NCBI RefSeq assembly: GCF_014284365.1
Contig: NZ_JACOGG010000006.1
Location: 1 to 64,000 of the forward strand
From: Cognatundibacterium rugosum
Lineage (GTDB): Bacteria > Pseudomonadota > Gammaproteobacteria > Burkholderiales > Burkholderiaceae_D
Length of the DNA: 64,000 bases
Direction of reading: 5' to 3'
This document shows, one piece after another, positions 37,193 to 47,025 of the stretch. Numbering within the stretch: position 1 is the stretch's first letter; every line of letters starts with the position of its first letter. Made by a program: the position numbers and the translations under genes. A model generated the notes under the pieces. It was not told the DNA's origin. It was given only the letters and a program-made list of their open reading frames with translations, and made no database searches.

Positions 37193-37956
37193 GTTTCCAC
37201 ATCCGGTACACCGAACACATCGGTGTAGCTTGGATAAAACGAGCAATAGCGTATTGTGGTCAGCACAGAAAGCACAGGAAGCATAAACAGCAACAACATC
37301 GCTTCCTGTCCGGCAATCGCAACCAGCACCTCCAGTATCAATGCAGGCAACAGGCCAGCCAGTAGCATCCAGCTCAGGCAATACACCAGAAAAACGCGCC
37401 AGGCTCTCTTTACAGAGACAAAACTGAAAAATAAGGCCTTAGCAATCGACATTTTCCGCCACAAAATTAATGGGCCGGCATACCAAAACGCCATTAATGC
37501 AGGCAAAAACACCAGACCCATCACCAGCAAACCTTGTAGCAAATTGCCGGCGTCCACCTCTTTCGGATCTGGCGGCTCACTACTAGTCAATACGGTGAAT
37601 AATTCTGCATTGCCAACGAGCTTAGACGCCGCTACCGCTATCGTCATTGCTAACAAAAACAGGACACCCAGATTCAACAGCGTCAGCCAACGCCTGGCAC
37701 GGAAACCGCTAAACAAGACCGGCAGTGTCACTTTTTTCTTCAAATCAATATCCTGACAAGCCTGCATGAAACCCATAGAAAAAACCGGCATCAGCAAAAA
37801 TGGCAGCACTGCGCCGAGCAAGGGAATAATCCCTGCCAGCAGCAAACAAAACATATAGGCAAAAAACAGGCTCAGCATCTCAGCTGGCTGTTGTTTGAAA
37901 TAGGCAAAGCCGCGCTTTACCCAAGACCATCCGGTCAAGGCAGGCATCGCATTCAT
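37183..37956 (-). CDS. BPSS1780 family membrane protein
   Basis: 257 residues with about six membrane helices. It begins with the short soluble segment [19 protein letters not shown], typical of this Burkholderiales family, and then two hydrophobic pairs. A loop with [13 protein letters not shown] (about 125-140) is followed by helices to the C-terminus, where [14 protein letters not shown] is the conserved closing stretch. No function is known. It overlaps thrB by four bases (stop/start), so it is translated from the thrB transcript. Confidence 0.85.
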   Translation of the reverse strand: MNAMPALTGWSWVKRGFAYFKQQPAEMLSLFFAYMFCLLLAGIIPLLGAVLPFLLMPVFSMGFMQACQDIDLKKKVTLPVLFSGFRARRWLTLLNLGVLFLLAMTIAVAASKLVGNAELFTVLTSSEPPDPKEVDAGNLLQGLLVMGLVFLPALMAFWYAGPLILWRKMSIAKALFFSFVSVKRAWRVFLVYCLSWMLLAGLLPALILEVLVAIAGQEAMLLLFMLPVLSVLTTIRYCSFYPSYTDVFGVPDVETQD

Positions 37957-38918
37957 TGTGTGACAGGTAGAGGTGGAACAGACTGAGATTCACGCAAGCG
38001 CAAGATACGCTCAAAATGCGCAGGATCATGCGGCGTAAGCATTTCTGCATCACGTGGCTGATAGTAATCGTACAAACGGGAGAGCCAGAAACGTAAAGCC
38101 GCAGCGCGCAACAACGGTTGCCATGCACTGCTTTCTTCGCGACTGAACGGACGAACTGCATGATAGGCATTCAGCATGGCAACGACGCGCGAGCTGTCCA
38201 GAACACCTGTCGCTACATCGATACACCAGTCATTGACCGTCACCGCCACATCGAACAGCCAAGTATCGCAACCAGCAAAATAAAAATCAAAAAACCCGGT
38301 GAGCTGCTCACCTGAAAACATCACATTGTTACGAAACAAATCGGCATGCACAGGTCCGCGTGGCAAGGCTTTATATACGGCACTGGCCTCAAACGCATCC
38401 TGAAAATGGATTTCTGCACGCAATAAGTGTTGCAAGTCGTCGCTAATGAATGGCAGCACTTTAGGTACGGTCAAATGCCACCAATCCGAGGCACGCAGAT
38501 TTTTTTGAAATAAGGGGAAGCTGTTGCCAGCTAAATGCATTTTCGCCAGCATTTGACCCACGGCAGCGCAATGTACAGCCTGGGGCTGCATTTGTGAACT
38601 CCCCTCCAGCTTACTGACGATCGCAGCTGGCTTACCATGCAGGGGGACGACCAGTTCTCCGTCACGATTGGCGACGGGTGCAGGCACCAGCACCCCATGA
38701 TCCGCCAGGTGACGCATCAGCTTCAGGTAGAACGGCAATTGCTCGAAATTCAGATTCTCGAAAATGGTCAGTACATATTCACCCGCTTCAGTGGTGATAA
38801 AGAAATTACTGTTTTCTATGCCTGAAGAGATACCCTTCACCGCACTGACTTTACCTAATGGGAACTGATCTATCCAAGAACTCAGATCTTGCAGAGAAAC
38901 GGGGGTAAAAACTGCCAT
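37953..38918 (-). CDS. thrB: Homoserine kinase (ThrB, APH-fold type)
   Basis: Phosphorylates homoserine in threonine synthesis. This is the aminoglycoside-phosphotransferase-fold homoserine kinase of beta- and pseudomonad lineages, not the GHMP type of E. coli. It has 321 residues. It starts [19 protein letters not shown], then [22 protein letters not shown] (ATP site), the catalytic loop [14 protein letters not shown] and the metal-binding [15 protein letters not shown]. It is followed by a coupled BPSS1780 gene and preceded 22 bases upstream by a DUF2782 gene, an order common in betaproteobacteria. Confidence 0.95.
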   Translation of the reverse strand: MAVFTPVSLQDLSSWIDQFPLGKVSAVKGISSGIENSNFFITTEAGEYVLTIFENLNFEQLPFYLKLMRHLADHGVLVPAPVANRDGELVVPLHGKPAAIVSKLEGSSQMQPQAVHCAAVGQMLAKMHLAGNSFPLFQKNLRASDWWHLTVPKVLPFISDDLQHLLRAEIHFQDAFEASAVYKALPRGPVHADLFRNNVMFSGEQLTGFFDFYFAGCDTWLFDVAVTVNDWCIDVATGVLDSSRVVAMLNAYHAVRPFSREESSAWQPLLRAAALRFWLSRLYDYYQPRDAEMLTPHDPAHFERILRLRESQSVPPLPVTQ

Positions 38919-38939
38919 TATTTTTTCTTATCAACGATA

Positions 38940-39374
38940 TTATTTCGCTACTGCGCTGGCAGGAGCTGCTTTGACTGGCGCTGGCGGTAACACAGGTAAG
39001 GGTTCAGGCGCTTCTTTTACTTCTTTTTTTCCACCAAACTCCAGGAGTTTCCATTGCGCAGCGCGATTGCCTTGCCCCTGCACAGTACCAGGCTGGGCAT
39101 TCCCCGCCTGAGGGTCCGCTTTCAGCGTGTAACTGCTTTTTCCAGACTTCACTTCGACTTCAGTGACTTTGCCTGCATTATTCTTTTTTTCAACAACTTT
39201 ATTTTTTTGCTCAGGTTTACCGACCGACAAACTCTTTTCAGTTGGCCCCTCTTCCAGTTTTTCCATTTTCGGCGGTGGTGGCACCTCTGCTTTAGCTGGC
39301 GTCTGCGCAAGCGCAGGGATAGCAAGCTGGGCAGAAAAAATCACGGCGATGACGGATGAGAGGGATTTATTCAT
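38940..39374 (-). CDS. DUF2782 domain-containing periplasmic protein
   Basis: 144 residues from ATG 39374, chosen because it gives a standard signal peptide (about 1-23, cleaved after IPALA). The mature part starts with a Pro-rich segment (AEVPPPPKMEKLEEGP). A Lys-rich stretch and a compact core follow (VTEVEVKSGKSSYTLKAD to WKLLEFGG), the DUF2782 region. A Pro/Ala-rich tail closes it. DUF2782 genes sit between polA and thrB in many betaproteobacteria; function unknown. An upstream in-frame ATG would bury the signal peptide. Confidence 0.82.
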   Translation of the reverse strand: MNKSLSSVIAVIFSAQLAIPALAQTPAKAEVPPPPKMEKLEEGPTEKSLSVGKPEQKNKVVEKKNNAGKVTEVEVKSGKSSYTLKADPQAGNAQPGTVQGQGNRAAQWKLLEFGGKKEVKEAPEPLPVLPPAPVKAAPASAVAK

Positions 39375-39460
39375 GATGATCTTTCGGTGAAGCCAGAATT
39401 CTTTCATTGTAACAAACAGCAGGACTCCATGCCTGCGTACGCTAAGCATTTACTTGAAAT

Positions 39461-39490
39461 CCAATAAAAAAGAGCAGCCTGAGCTGCTCT
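39461..39490 (-). terminator. Porin gene intrinsic terminator
   Basis: A perfect 8-base stem, AGAGCAGC (39471-39478) and GCTGCTCT (39483-39490), with a 4-base loop; the minus-strand T run TTTTTTATT follows. It lies 32 bases past the porin stop codon. A plus-strand T run makes it usable in both directions. Confidence 0.88.
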
Positions 39491-39522
39491 TTTTCTATCA
39501 ATACAGGCTAAGCCCGCAAAGA

Positions 39523-40539
39523 TTAGAAGCGGTGTTGAACGCCAGCTGTCAGTTCGTGAACTTTAGAACCAGCAACGCCACCGAATGCTGAGCTAACCAG
39601 GTCAGCTTTAGCATCTTGTTTAGCATATGCATATGCAGCATACAGGTCAGTACGCTTGGACAGACCGTGGACATAGCCCAGGGAGAACTGTTTAACGTCT
39701 TTAGCTACTGCAGAGTCAGACACTTTAGTGAAACCAGCCAATACTTTACCAGTTGCAGTTACAGGTGCGCTAACAGCCACAGTGTAGATCTTACGATCCA
39801 GACCTTGGTCATTTTTCTGTTTTTGGAACAGAACGACTGGCTTAGCTACGCCGAAATCGTAGGCAGCAGCAACTGTGTTAGCAGAAATAGCATTGCCAAC
39901 AACATTGTCTTTTGCATAGTTGTAGCCAACTTCCAAAGCGTCAACTTTGTAGTTTGCTGTCAGGCCAACGGAACGGTTAGCAGAGTTGTCGCCAGCTGCT
40001 TCACCAGCGCCGTAAGATACAGCTGCTTTGAAACCACTCAGATCTGGCGTGTTGTAGAAAATCGCATTGCTAACGCGGCCATTTGTATCTTGTGCTGTTT
40101 TGCCAGCTACGAAATACAGAGCACGTGTGCCGTTACCGTTGTTAACCAGCGCGGAGCCGAACGGATCGTAGCTGTCGAAGAATTTCAGAGTTGTAGTCTT
40201 GTCACGACCCAGGTTCACAGAACCGAAATCGCCAGACAGACCAACCAGAGTTGTACGACCGAATGTACGGCCACCTTGGTCAGAAGAACCGTCATCCAAC
40301 TTAACGCCTTGTTCCAGAACGAAGTTAGCTTTCAGACCGCCACCCAGATCTTCAGTACCTTTGAAGCCCAGACGGGAACCGCCTTGTTGGCCGCTAGTTA
40401 CCAATGCTTTTTTACCAGCACCAGCGCTAACGCCTTGAACGCCGATATCAGCAACACCGTAAATAGTTACGGAAGATTGAGCGAAAGCCGCACCAGAGAA
40501 AGCACCCATCAGAGCGAGCGCGAGGAAAGATTTTTTCAT
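39523..40539 (-). CDS. Gram-negative porin, Omp32-like
   Basis: Outer-membrane general porin (16-stranded, trimeric family) of 338 residues. The signal peptide MKKSFLALALMGAFSGAAFA is followed by QSSVTIYGVADIG, the first strand typical of betaproteobacterial porins. The constriction-loop region lies around GRDKTTTLKFFDSYDPFGS. The C-terminus TAGVQHRF ends in Phe, the signal for BAM-mediated insertion. Codon choice is biased and uniform, as expected for a highly expressed gene. It has a long upstream region with repeats and its own terminator. Confidence 0.97.
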   Translation of the reverse strand: MKKSFLALALMGAFSGAAFAQSSVTIYGVADIGVQGVSAGAGKKALVTSGQQGGSRLGFKGTEDLGGGLKANFVLEQGVKLDDGSSDQGGRTFGRTTLVGLSGDFGSVNLGRDKTTTLKFFDSYDPFGSALVNNGNGTRALYFVAGKTAQDTNGRVSNAIFYNTPDLSGFKAAVSYGAGEAAGDNSANRSVGLTANYKVDALEVGYNYAKDNVVGNAISANTVAAAYDFGVAKPVVLFQKQKNDQGLDRKIYTVAVSAPVTATGKVLAGFTKVSDSAVAKDVKQFSLGYVHGLSKRTDLYAAYAYAKQDAKADLVSSAFGGVAGSKVHELTAGVQHRF

Positions 40540-40919
40540 TGTCTAGTATCCAAAAATGAATGTTAATTTTTGCTGACACCAAAGAGCCAGGCACAGCAAA
40601 AAACAGATTGCAGGTTCTTTACAGCCTTGAACCAAGATTGATTCAATGACAAGCGACACCTTACCTGCACAAAATGACGCTTTGATGAAATCGAACAAAT
40701 TCACAACAAGGCACTACAAAGCGTCGCAATATAAAGACATGACAGACACCGATAAGTTCACAACAAATTAGCATCTATTCACGACTTAAGGCCACATTAT
40801 AGGCAATTTTTGCAGATGCTGCACAGCACCATGCATATAAGGGAAATCACCTAGATTTCAAGACCCTGCCAAAAGATTGTTTTTTAGCAGCTGGTTAACG
40901 CGGCAATCCCTTGTTTGGT
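40540..40919. promoter_or_regulatory. Long upstream region of the porin gene with repeats
   Basis: 380 bases without a gene. They hold a perfect 9-base inverted repeat, GACGCTTTG (40676-40684) and CAAAGCGTC (40717-40725), and a 10-base direct repeat TTCACAACAA (40700-40709, 40757-40766), one copy inside the inverted repeat. Minus-strand TATATT near 40730 may be a -10, but no good -35 stands out. Neighbouring MFS gene transcription runs into this stretch without a clear terminator. Confidence 0.4.
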
Positions 40920-42122
40920 TTACATCTGGGAACGCGAAAAATGCCTGCTCGAGTACCATAATCCTGCGGCAATTAAACAACAGACGAGCTGCCCTAAAGC
41001 CAGTGATACAACGGCATGATCAAGCGCCGGTGCAACCAGACCCGCAATGAGTGCACTGATAAAAGTCACACTGGCAGACTGACAGGACGCCACCACCCCA
41101 CGAATATCCGGAAACAGATCCAGCACGAGTAAAGTCGCACCCGGCGCCACCAGCGACATGCCAAATGCATAAAAAAACAAGGGTAATACTGACCAGAAAA
41201 CCTGAGGAGGAAACGCCGCATGATAAGCGACGTTAAGGCATGCTGCACCGATTAAAAAGCAAAAGCCAGCATTCACCTGAGTCCAGACCCTTAATTTACC
41301 AGCCATACGATTGGCAGCCAGCGCGCCCAGAAAGATACCGCCGACGGTAGGTACAAATTGCCAGCCAAACTGGTCAGCCCCCAATTTCAGGTGTTGAGTA
41401 ATGAATGCGGGCGCTGCAGAAATATACAGAAACAAACCCGCAAAATTAAAGGCGATGGTACCGGCTTTTAAATAAAACAATCGTGAACGAAACACCTGGC
41501 GGTAACTGGTCCACAAAAAATCCGCACTAAAAGCTTGCCTCTTATCAATTGTTAAAGATTCTGGCAGCCAGCGATAACATGCAATCCACAGCACAACAGT
41601 GTAGCCAAATAACAACAAAAATATTGCGCGCCACCCCCAAATTCCCACTAACCAACCACCCAGAATGGGTGCAATAGCGGGCGCGATCGAAAAAATCATG
41701 GTCACGAGTGACAATAATTTCTCAGCCTCCGGGCCTTCATATAAATCCCGGATAATCGCGCGACCAACCACCATACCTGCACCGGCGGACACGCCCTGGA
41801 GTATCCTGAATCCCCATAAATAATGAATACTGTGTGCTGAAGCGCAACCAAAACTGGCGACAGCAAATACCGATAAGGCAATCAGGATGACATTGCGGCG
41901 ACCGAAGGAGTCCGATAAGGCACCATGCCACAAAGTCATTACCGCGAACGACAGCATATAAGCCGTCAGCGTCTGCTGCACTTCCAGCGCATGTGCCTGC
42001 AAACTTTGCTGAATAGCCGGAAATGCAGGTAAATAGGTATCAATAGCAAACGGGCCGAGCATCGCCAGCGCAGCCAGAATGCAGGCCAGCGCAGTGCTGT
42101 TCAAAGGCGTCGAGGAACGCAT
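40920..42122 (-). CDS. MFS transporter, Bcr/CflA drug-resistance family
   Basis: Twelve-helix proton-driven exporter of 400 residues, starting at ATG 42122 after AAAGAA. A longer frame adds 20 basic residues without family support. Helix 1 has AMLGPFAIDTYLPAFP, the Bcr/CflA signature. The loop between helices 2 and 3 holds the MFS motif A GALSDSFGRRNV. Helices 4 and 5 follow with RILQGVSAGAGMVVGRAIIRDLYEG and APAIAPILGG. The drug or metabolite exported cannot be told; E. coli Bcr handles bicyclomycin and sulfonamides. It follows gabD by 70 bases. Confidence 0.92.
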   Translation of the reverse strand: MRSSTPLNSTALACILAALAMLGPFAIDTYLPAFPAIQQSLQAHALEVQQTLTAYMLSFAVMTLWHGALSDSFGRRNVILIALSVFAVASFGCASAHSIHYLWGFRILQGVSAGAGMVVGRAIIRDLYEGPEAEKLLSLVTMIFSIAPAIAPILGGWLVGIWGWRAIFLLLFGYTVVLWIACYRWLPESLTIDKRQAFSADFLWTSYRQVFRSRLFYLKAGTIAFNFAGLFLYISAAPAFITQHLKLGADQFGWQFVPTVGGIFLGALAANRMAGKLRVWTQVNAGFCFLIGAACLNVAYHAAFPPQVFWSVLPLFFYAFGMSLVAPGATLLVLDLFPDIRGVVASCQSASVTFISALIAGLVAPALDHAVVSLALGQLVCCLIAAGLWYSSRHFSRSQM

Positions 42123-42192
42123 AAAGTCTTTCTTTTTTAACTTAAAAGGTCTGAGCCTACGTGTTGTGCCAGGCAGGCTCAAGTGATGAGCA

Positions 42193-43671
42193 CTATTGCA
42201 TCTGGCCCATACACAGGTATTTCATTTCCAAATATTCATCCATCCCGTAACGAGAACCTTCGCGTCCCAGGCCCGACTGCTTCACGCCACCGAACGGCGC
42301 TACCTCGTTAGACATGAGACCTGTGTTAATACCGACCATGCCGTATTCGAGTTTTTCCGCCACCCGCCACACGCGTGCAATATCCCGTGAATAGAAATAA
42401 GAAGCCAGACCGAAATCCGTCGCATTGGCGGCAGCGATCACCTGTTCTTCGGTATCAAACGCCATCACCGCAGCGACTGGCCCGAAGGTTTCTTCTTGCA
42501 TGACTAGCATGTCGTCTGTGACATCTGCCAATACCGTGGGTTCGAAAAATAAGGCACCGGCTGCATGCTGCTGTCCGCCTGTACACAGTTGCGCGCCTTT
42601 GCTGAGGGCATCGCTGACATGCTCCTGTACTTTAGCAATCGCCTGCGCATCGATCATCGGCCCCTGTTGCACGCCAGCCGTCAAGCCGTCACCGACCTGA
42701 ATTTTGCGCGCGCCTGCCACCAGCTTTGCGACGAATTCCTGATACAGCGAACGATGCACATAAAAGCGATTCGTGCAGACGCAAGTCTGCCCCGCATTGC
42801 GATACTTTGATTGCAATGCCCCCTCGACTGCAGCCTCCAGATCCGCATCCTCGAAGACGATGAAAGGCGCATGGCCACCGAGTTCCAGCGCCAGTTTTTT
42901 AATCGTAGGCGCAGATTGCTGCATCAGGATGCGGCCAACCGGCGTCGACCCTGTGAACGACAAATGCCGGACTACGGTGCTATTGCACAAATGCTTACCG
43001 ATGTCGACAGAACGTGCGCCGTCTGCAGTCAATACATTGACCACCCCAGCCGGTATGCCCGCCCTATGCGCCAGCTCCGCCAATGCCAATGCGGATAAAG
43101 GGGTCTGTTCAGCAGGCTTAATCACGATAGTGCAGCCAGCCGCAATGGCCGGAGCAACTTTGCGGGTAATCATCGCAATCGGGAAATTCCAGGGTGTGAT
43201 GGCCGCGCATACGCCTATGGGCTGGCGTAAGACCAGCATGCGCTTGTCTGCCGCAGTCGTACTCAGCACATCACCCGCCACCCGTTTCGCTTCTTCAGCA
43301 AACCACTCTATAAAACTGGCACCATAGACCACCTCGCCCTTGGCTTCGGCCAGGGGTTTGCCCTGCTCCGCTGTCATGATGCGCGCCAGATCATCAGCAT
43401 GCAGGTTCATCAGATCGAACCAGCGCCGCATCAGTTGCGCGCGTTCCTTACCGGTCTTGGCCGACCAAGATCCAAACGCTGCCTGCGCTGCCTGAATCGC
43501 GTTCTCTGCGTCGTCGCTATTCAGATTGCTAACCCGTGCCAGCAAGCTGCCATTGGATGGATTCATCACGTCGAAGCGATCTGCACTGTCGTGCCATAGG
43601 CCATTGATATAGGCGGACTCCCTCAATAATGCAGGGTCTTGCAAAGCTAAAGTTTGTGTTGCGTGCTGCAT
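42193..43671 (-). CDS. gabD: NAD(P)-dependent succinate-semialdehyde dehydrogenase
   Basis: Aldehyde dehydrogenase oxidising succinate semialdehyde to succinate, completing the GABA shunt or related catabolism. It has 492 residues. Catalytic Cys297 is in NAGQTCVCTNRF, Glu263 in LELGGHAPF and the NAD loop in FTGSTPVGR. TPWNFPIAMITRK binds the cofactor. The Cys at +2 of the catalytic Cys (CVC) is the redox-switch pair known in GabD. No gabT or GABA permease is near. Broader semialdehyde specificity is possible. Confidence 0.93.
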   Translation of the reverse strand: MQHATQTLALQDPALLRESAYINGLWHDSADRFDVMNPSNGSLLARVSNLNSDDAENAIQAAQAAFGSWSAKTGKERAQLMRRWFDLMNLHADDLARIMTAEQGKPLAEAKGEVVYGASFIEWFAEEAKRVAGDVLSTTAADKRMLVLRQPIGVCAAITPWNFPIAMITRKVAPAIAAGCTIVIKPAEQTPLSALALAELAHRAGIPAGVVNVLTADGARSVDIGKHLCNSTVVRHLSFTGSTPVGRILMQQSAPTIKKLALELGGHAPFIVFEDADLEAAVEGALQSKYRNAGQTCVCTNRFYVHRSLYQEFVAKLVAGARKIQVGDGLTAGVQQGPMIDAQAIAKVQEHVSDALSKGAQLCTGGQQHAAGALFFEPTVLADVTDDMLVMQEETFGPVAAVMAFDTEEQVIAAANATDFGLASYFYSRDIARVWRVAEKLEYGMVGINTGLMSNEVAPFGGVKQSGLGREGSRYGMDEYLEMKYLCMGQMQ

Positions 43672-43759
43672 CTTGATCCCTTTCTTATTGTTGACATGGT
43701 TGATGAGCCTGACTCATCTCACTATCCAAAATATCAGCGTAAAGCCGAGAGCCTAAAGC

Positions 43760-43793
43760 AAAACAGCCAGTTCTGCAGAGAGCCGGCTGTTTT
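43760..43793 (-). terminator. Hairpin between the RlmL-like gene and gabD
   Basis: Arms AAAACAGCC (43760-43768) and GGCTGTTTT (43785-43793) form a 9-base stem with a 16-base loop. The T tract is the end of the stem itself. It lies 34 bases after the methyltransferase stop codon. Confidence 0.65.
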
Positions 43794-43826
43794 CTTAATG
43801 CGATTGCTAAATCAAACCTTTAGCAT

Positions 43827-45038
43827 TCAATCCTGTGCTTTAGGCTTAGCCTCTTCACGGCGGTTGAAGCCTGCCACCATATCGAAGCGGAACAAGCGGC
43901 ATTCCAGCGCACCATTGAAAAACGGCGTTTTACGTGCTTCTTTCAGACGCAGCAGCTTAGGTACACTCAGATCGGCGGTAAACAAGAACACGCTCCAGCC
44001 AGCAAAGCGCTGCTTCAGCGTCGCGCTGAACGCGCTGAAAAACTCCCTGGCCAGTTCATCCGATTCCAGGTTACTGTCACCGCGCACACCGATACGCTCA
44101 CCGTACGGCGGATTCGTCAGCAGTATGCCGGGTTGCGTCGTCGGCGCTTTGATTTCCTGCGCCTCGATCTGCTTGAGCGGCACCTCAAAGCGAATACCGG
44201 CTTTATTCAGGTTATTACGCGTCATCACGACCATATCGCCAGAAATATCACTACCGAACAAAGTTGGCTCAGCCGGTAAAGGATGCGGCTTAGCCTGCGC
44301 CTTGATCGCGTTCCAGGCATCCTGATCAAACTGATGGAATTTTTCGAACGCGAATTCGCGCTTCAGGCCTGGCGGTATACCAGCCAAAATTTGCGCTGCT
44401 TCGATCAGGATAGTGCCCGAGCCGCACATAGGATCGAACAGCGGTGTGCCTGGTTTCCAGCCTGCGGTACGCAGCAAACCCGCCGCCAGATTTTCACGCA
44501 AAGGTGCATCACCTGTTTCCAAACGCCAGCCGCGTTTGAATAAGGGCTCGCCAGACAAGTCCAGATAAATCGTGAAATTTCTCGCATCCAGAAAACCGAC
44601 GATGCGCATATCCGGATTGCGGGTATTGACCGATGGACGCTGGGTGAACTGATCACGAAAACGGTCGCAGATCGCATCCTTGATTTTTAGCGTCGTGAAT
44701 TCCAGACTCTTGAGTGGCGATTTCACCGCAGTCACATCCACCCGTATGGTGTGGTGATAACCAAACCAGTCTTCCCATGGCTGTTCCAGCACCAGATCAT
44801 AAATATCATTTTCGTTGGCGTAGCTGGAGTGGCCCATGCGCATCAATACGCGCGAAGCAATGCGTGAATGCAGGTTGATACGCCAGCCATCCTGCAAGCT
44901 ACCGGAGCAATGCACGCCGCCCGGCACCTGATTGTGGACAGCCATGGTTTTATCCATCGCCGCGATTTCAGCCAGCTCTTCAGCCAGCGCGATTTCCATG
45001 CCGCGCGGGCATGGACAAAAATAAGAGTAACGTGTCAT
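43827..45038 (-). CDS. rlmL: THUMP-domain class I SAM-dependent rRNA methyltransferase (RlmL-like)
   Basis: Predicted 23S rRNA guanine-N2 methyltransferase. At 403 residues it matches the N-terminal half of E. coli RlmKL (target m2G2445); the RlmK half is absent, as usual outside gammaproteobacteria. The N-terminal ferredoxin-like and THUMP domains (about 1-165) include SPLKSLEFTTLKIKDAICD. The methyltransferase domain has FDPMCGSGTILIEAA (SAM motif I) near 205 and the catalytic LTNPPYGERIG near 308. It starts 132 bases from hemJ on the same strand. Confidence 0.9.
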   Translation of the reverse strand: MTRYSYFCPCPRGMEIALAEELAEIAAMDKTMAVHNQVPGGVHCSGSLQDGWRINLHSRIASRVLMRMGHSSYANENDIYDLVLEQPWEDWFGYHHTIRVDVTAVKSPLKSLEFTTLKIKDAICDRFRDQFTQRPSVNTRNPDMRIVGFLDARNFTIYLDLSGEPLFKRGWRLETGDAPLRENLAAGLLRTAGWKPGTPLFDPMCGSGTILIEAAQILAGIPPGLKREFAFEKFHQFDQDAWNAIKAQAKPHPLPAEPTLFGSDISGDMVVMTRNNLNKAGIRFEVPLKQIEAQEIKAPTTQPGILLTNPPYGERIGVRGDSNLESDELAREFFSAFSATLKQRFAGWSVFLFTADLSVPKLLRLKEARKTPFFNGALECRLFRFDMVAGFNRREEAKPKAQD

Positions 45039-45170
45039 GGGGAACCTTTTATCCGTTAAATAAACACAAGTACAAGCGCAAAAATAAAAGCAAAAATAAG
45101 CGCCAAGAGAAGGTGATGGTCTGTGCTAAGCACACTATCCGTTAATAGCACGCTCAGGATCAGACACCGT
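45039..45170. other. hemJ-rlmL gap with short direct repeats
   Basis: It contains two tandem copies of GCAAAAATAA (45078-45087, 45090-45099) flanked by GCGC, and two copies of TATCCGTTAA (45050-45059, 45136-45145). The A-rich block may act as an UP element for rlmL on the minus strand. This is inference. Confidence 0.3.
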
Positions 45171-45605
45171 TCAGAATGGCTTCACCACCACCAGAATTAA
45201 TACAGCTAACAACAACAGTACAGGTACTTCGTTAAACCAGCGGAACCAGACGTGGCTGCGCGTGTTTTTGCCCTGTTCAAATTTTTTCAGCAAGCTGCCG
45301 CAGGCATGGTGGTAACCCAGCAGCAGCACGACACACAAGAGTTTGGCATGCATCCAGCCATTGCCGGGACCGCGCCCTATGCCTATCACCAGCCACAGAT
45401 ACAGACCCAAGGCCAGCGCCGGAACTGCGAGTATGGTCATGAAACGGTAGAGCTTACGTGCCATCAGTACCAAACGCTCAGTACTCGTCGCATCATTTTC
45501 CATGGCGAGATTGACCAGGATACGTGGCAGATAAAACAGCCCGGCAAACCAGGAGATCACAAACAGTAGATGAAAAGCTTTAATCCAGAGCATACTGACT
45601 TTCAA
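45171..45605 (-). CDS. hemJ: HemJ-type protoporphyrinogen oxidase (CopD family)
   Basis: Membrane enzyme oxidising protoporphyrinogen IX to protoporphyrin IX before HemH. It has 144 residues with four helices. Conserved His12 is in WIKAFHLLFVISWFAGLFYLPR and His86/Lys88 in GNGWMHAKLL, the residues that bind heme or are needed for activity in characterised HemJ. It ends with VVVKPF. The start could also be the Met at residue 5 (MLWIKAFH). It lies 28 bases after proA. Its product feeds hemH at 59987 in this window; no other protoporphyrinogen oxidase is seen here. Confidence 0.9.
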   Translation of the reverse strand: MKVSMLWIKAFHLLFVISWFAGLFYLPRILVNLAMENDATSTERLVLMARKLYRFMTILAVPALALGLYLWLVIGIGRGPGNGWMHAKLLCVVLLLGYHHACGSLLKKFEQGKNTRSHVWFRWFNEVPVLLLLAVLILVVVKPF

Positions 45606-45632
45606 AAAATGAGGGCAGACTGAGAACCGCTT

Positions 45633-46901
45633 TTACTGACGCACTTCACCATGACCAAACACGATGTACTTGAGCGAAGTCAGGCCTTCCAGTCCAACTG
45701 GCCCACGCGCATGCAGCTTATCATTGGAAATACCGATTTCCGCTCCTAAACCATATTCAAACCCATCGGCGAAACGGGTCGATGCATTCACCATCACAGA
45801 AGCCGAATCCACTTCGCGCAAAAAGCGCATGGCACGGCTATAGTCTTCAGTCACGATCGCCTCTGTGTGTTTTGACGAATAGTGATTGATATGGGCAATC
45901 GCTGCATCCAGTTCAGGCACCACTTTCACTGCCAGCACCGGAGCCAGATATTCGGTACTCCAATCTTCTTCGCTAGCCCGTACCAGATAAGGGTAATCAG
46001 CCAACATGGCCGCGGAAGCCGCATCGCAGCGTAGTTCCACCTGTTTGGTCTGGTAGCGCTGCGCCAATGCAGGCAGTATCTGCGCTGCGATGCCCTCTGC
46101 CACCAGCAGGGTTTCCATGGTGTTGCAGGTGCCGTAGCGATGACATTTCGCGTTGAATGCGACATCCAGTGCTTTCTGCTGATCAGCCTTATCATCGATA
46201 TACACGTGGCAGTTCCCATCCAGATGCTTAATCATCGGTACGGTCGCTTCCTGCATCAGGCGTGCGATCAGGCTTTTGCCGCCACGCGGCACGATCACGT
46301 CGACATATTGCGGCATGGTGATTAGTTCACCGACCGCTGCACGATCCGTGGTCTCCACAATTTGCACCGCATCGGACGGCAAACCGGCGCCGGATAAACC
46401 TTCCATGACCAGACTTGCGAGTGCGCGGTTGCAATGTATTGCCTCTGAACCGCCGCGCAATATGGTCGCATTGCCACTTTTAATGCACAGGCCGGCCGCA
46501 TCCACCGTGACATTCGGACGGGCTTCATAAATGATGCCGATCACCCCGAGTGGCACGCGCATTTTGCCGACCTGAATACCGCTGGGGCGGAATTTCATGT
46601 CAGAGATTTCACCGACCGGATCAGGCAAGGCGATCATTTGTTCGAGTCCGGTTGCCATCGTCGTAATGGCCTGATCAGATAAAGTCAGGCGATCCAGCAT
46701 CGCTGCATCCATACCATTGGCGCGCGCAGCAGCCAGATCCTGCTCATTGGCAGCACGCAAAATAGCAGCGTCACGCCGTATCGCTGCAGCGATCAGTTTC
46801 AATGCCTGATTTTTTGATGCACTATCGGCCTTGGCCATGGCGCGTGATGCAACACGTGCCCGCTGGCCCAGCCCATTCATATATTGCTTGATATCGCTCA
46901 T
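45633..46901 (-). CDS. proA: Gamma-glutamyl phosphate reductase
   Basis: Second step of proline synthesis from glutamate, NADPH-dependent. ATG 46901 gives 422 residues (E. coli 417) beginning [22 protein letters not shown]; the longer frame is unsupported. The fold is aldehyde-dehydrogenase-like. The catalytic Cys lies in [17 protein letters not shown], with the cofactor region [19 protein letters not shown] and the closing [25 protein letters not shown] region. ProB, the partner kinase, is not in the window; ProC is at 24181. Confidence 0.96.
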   Translation of the reverse strand: MSDIKQYMNGLGQRARVASRAMAKADSASKNQALKLIAAAIRRDAAILRAANEQDLAAARANGMDAAMLDRLTLSDQAITTMATGLEQMIALPDPVGEISDMKFRPSGIQVGKMRVPLGVIGIIYEARPNVTVDAAGLCIKSGNATILRGGSEAIHCNRALASLVMEGLSGAGLPSDAVQIVETTDRAAVGELITMPQYVDVIVPRGGKSLIARLMQEATVPMIKHLDGNCHVYIDDKADQQKALDVAFNAKCHRYGTCNTMETLLVAEGIAAQILPALAQRYQTKQVELRCDAASAAMLADYPYLVRASEEDWSTEYLAPVLAVKVVPELDAAIAHINHYSSKHTEAIVTEDYSRAMRFLREVDSASVMVNASTRFADGFEYGLGAEIGISNDKLHARGPVGLEGLTSLKYIVFGHGEVRQ

Positions 46902-47025
46902 AGTTGTTGAGAGCCTGCTACGCTCTCCCGGAATTGACGGATGCCTGCGCACCCGAATTGGTTAATCATGAAGACTCAGACCCGACGCGAGGCGCTCTGA
47001 CCGCTACAACGTGGCCGGTTCAGCT

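Noticed and set aside
39616-40566. 316-codon plus-strand open frame opposite the porin
   Set aside because: It is Cys/Ser/Thr-rich and exists because the porin's biased codons leave few stops on the other strand; the porin has signal peptide, family start and C-terminal Phe.
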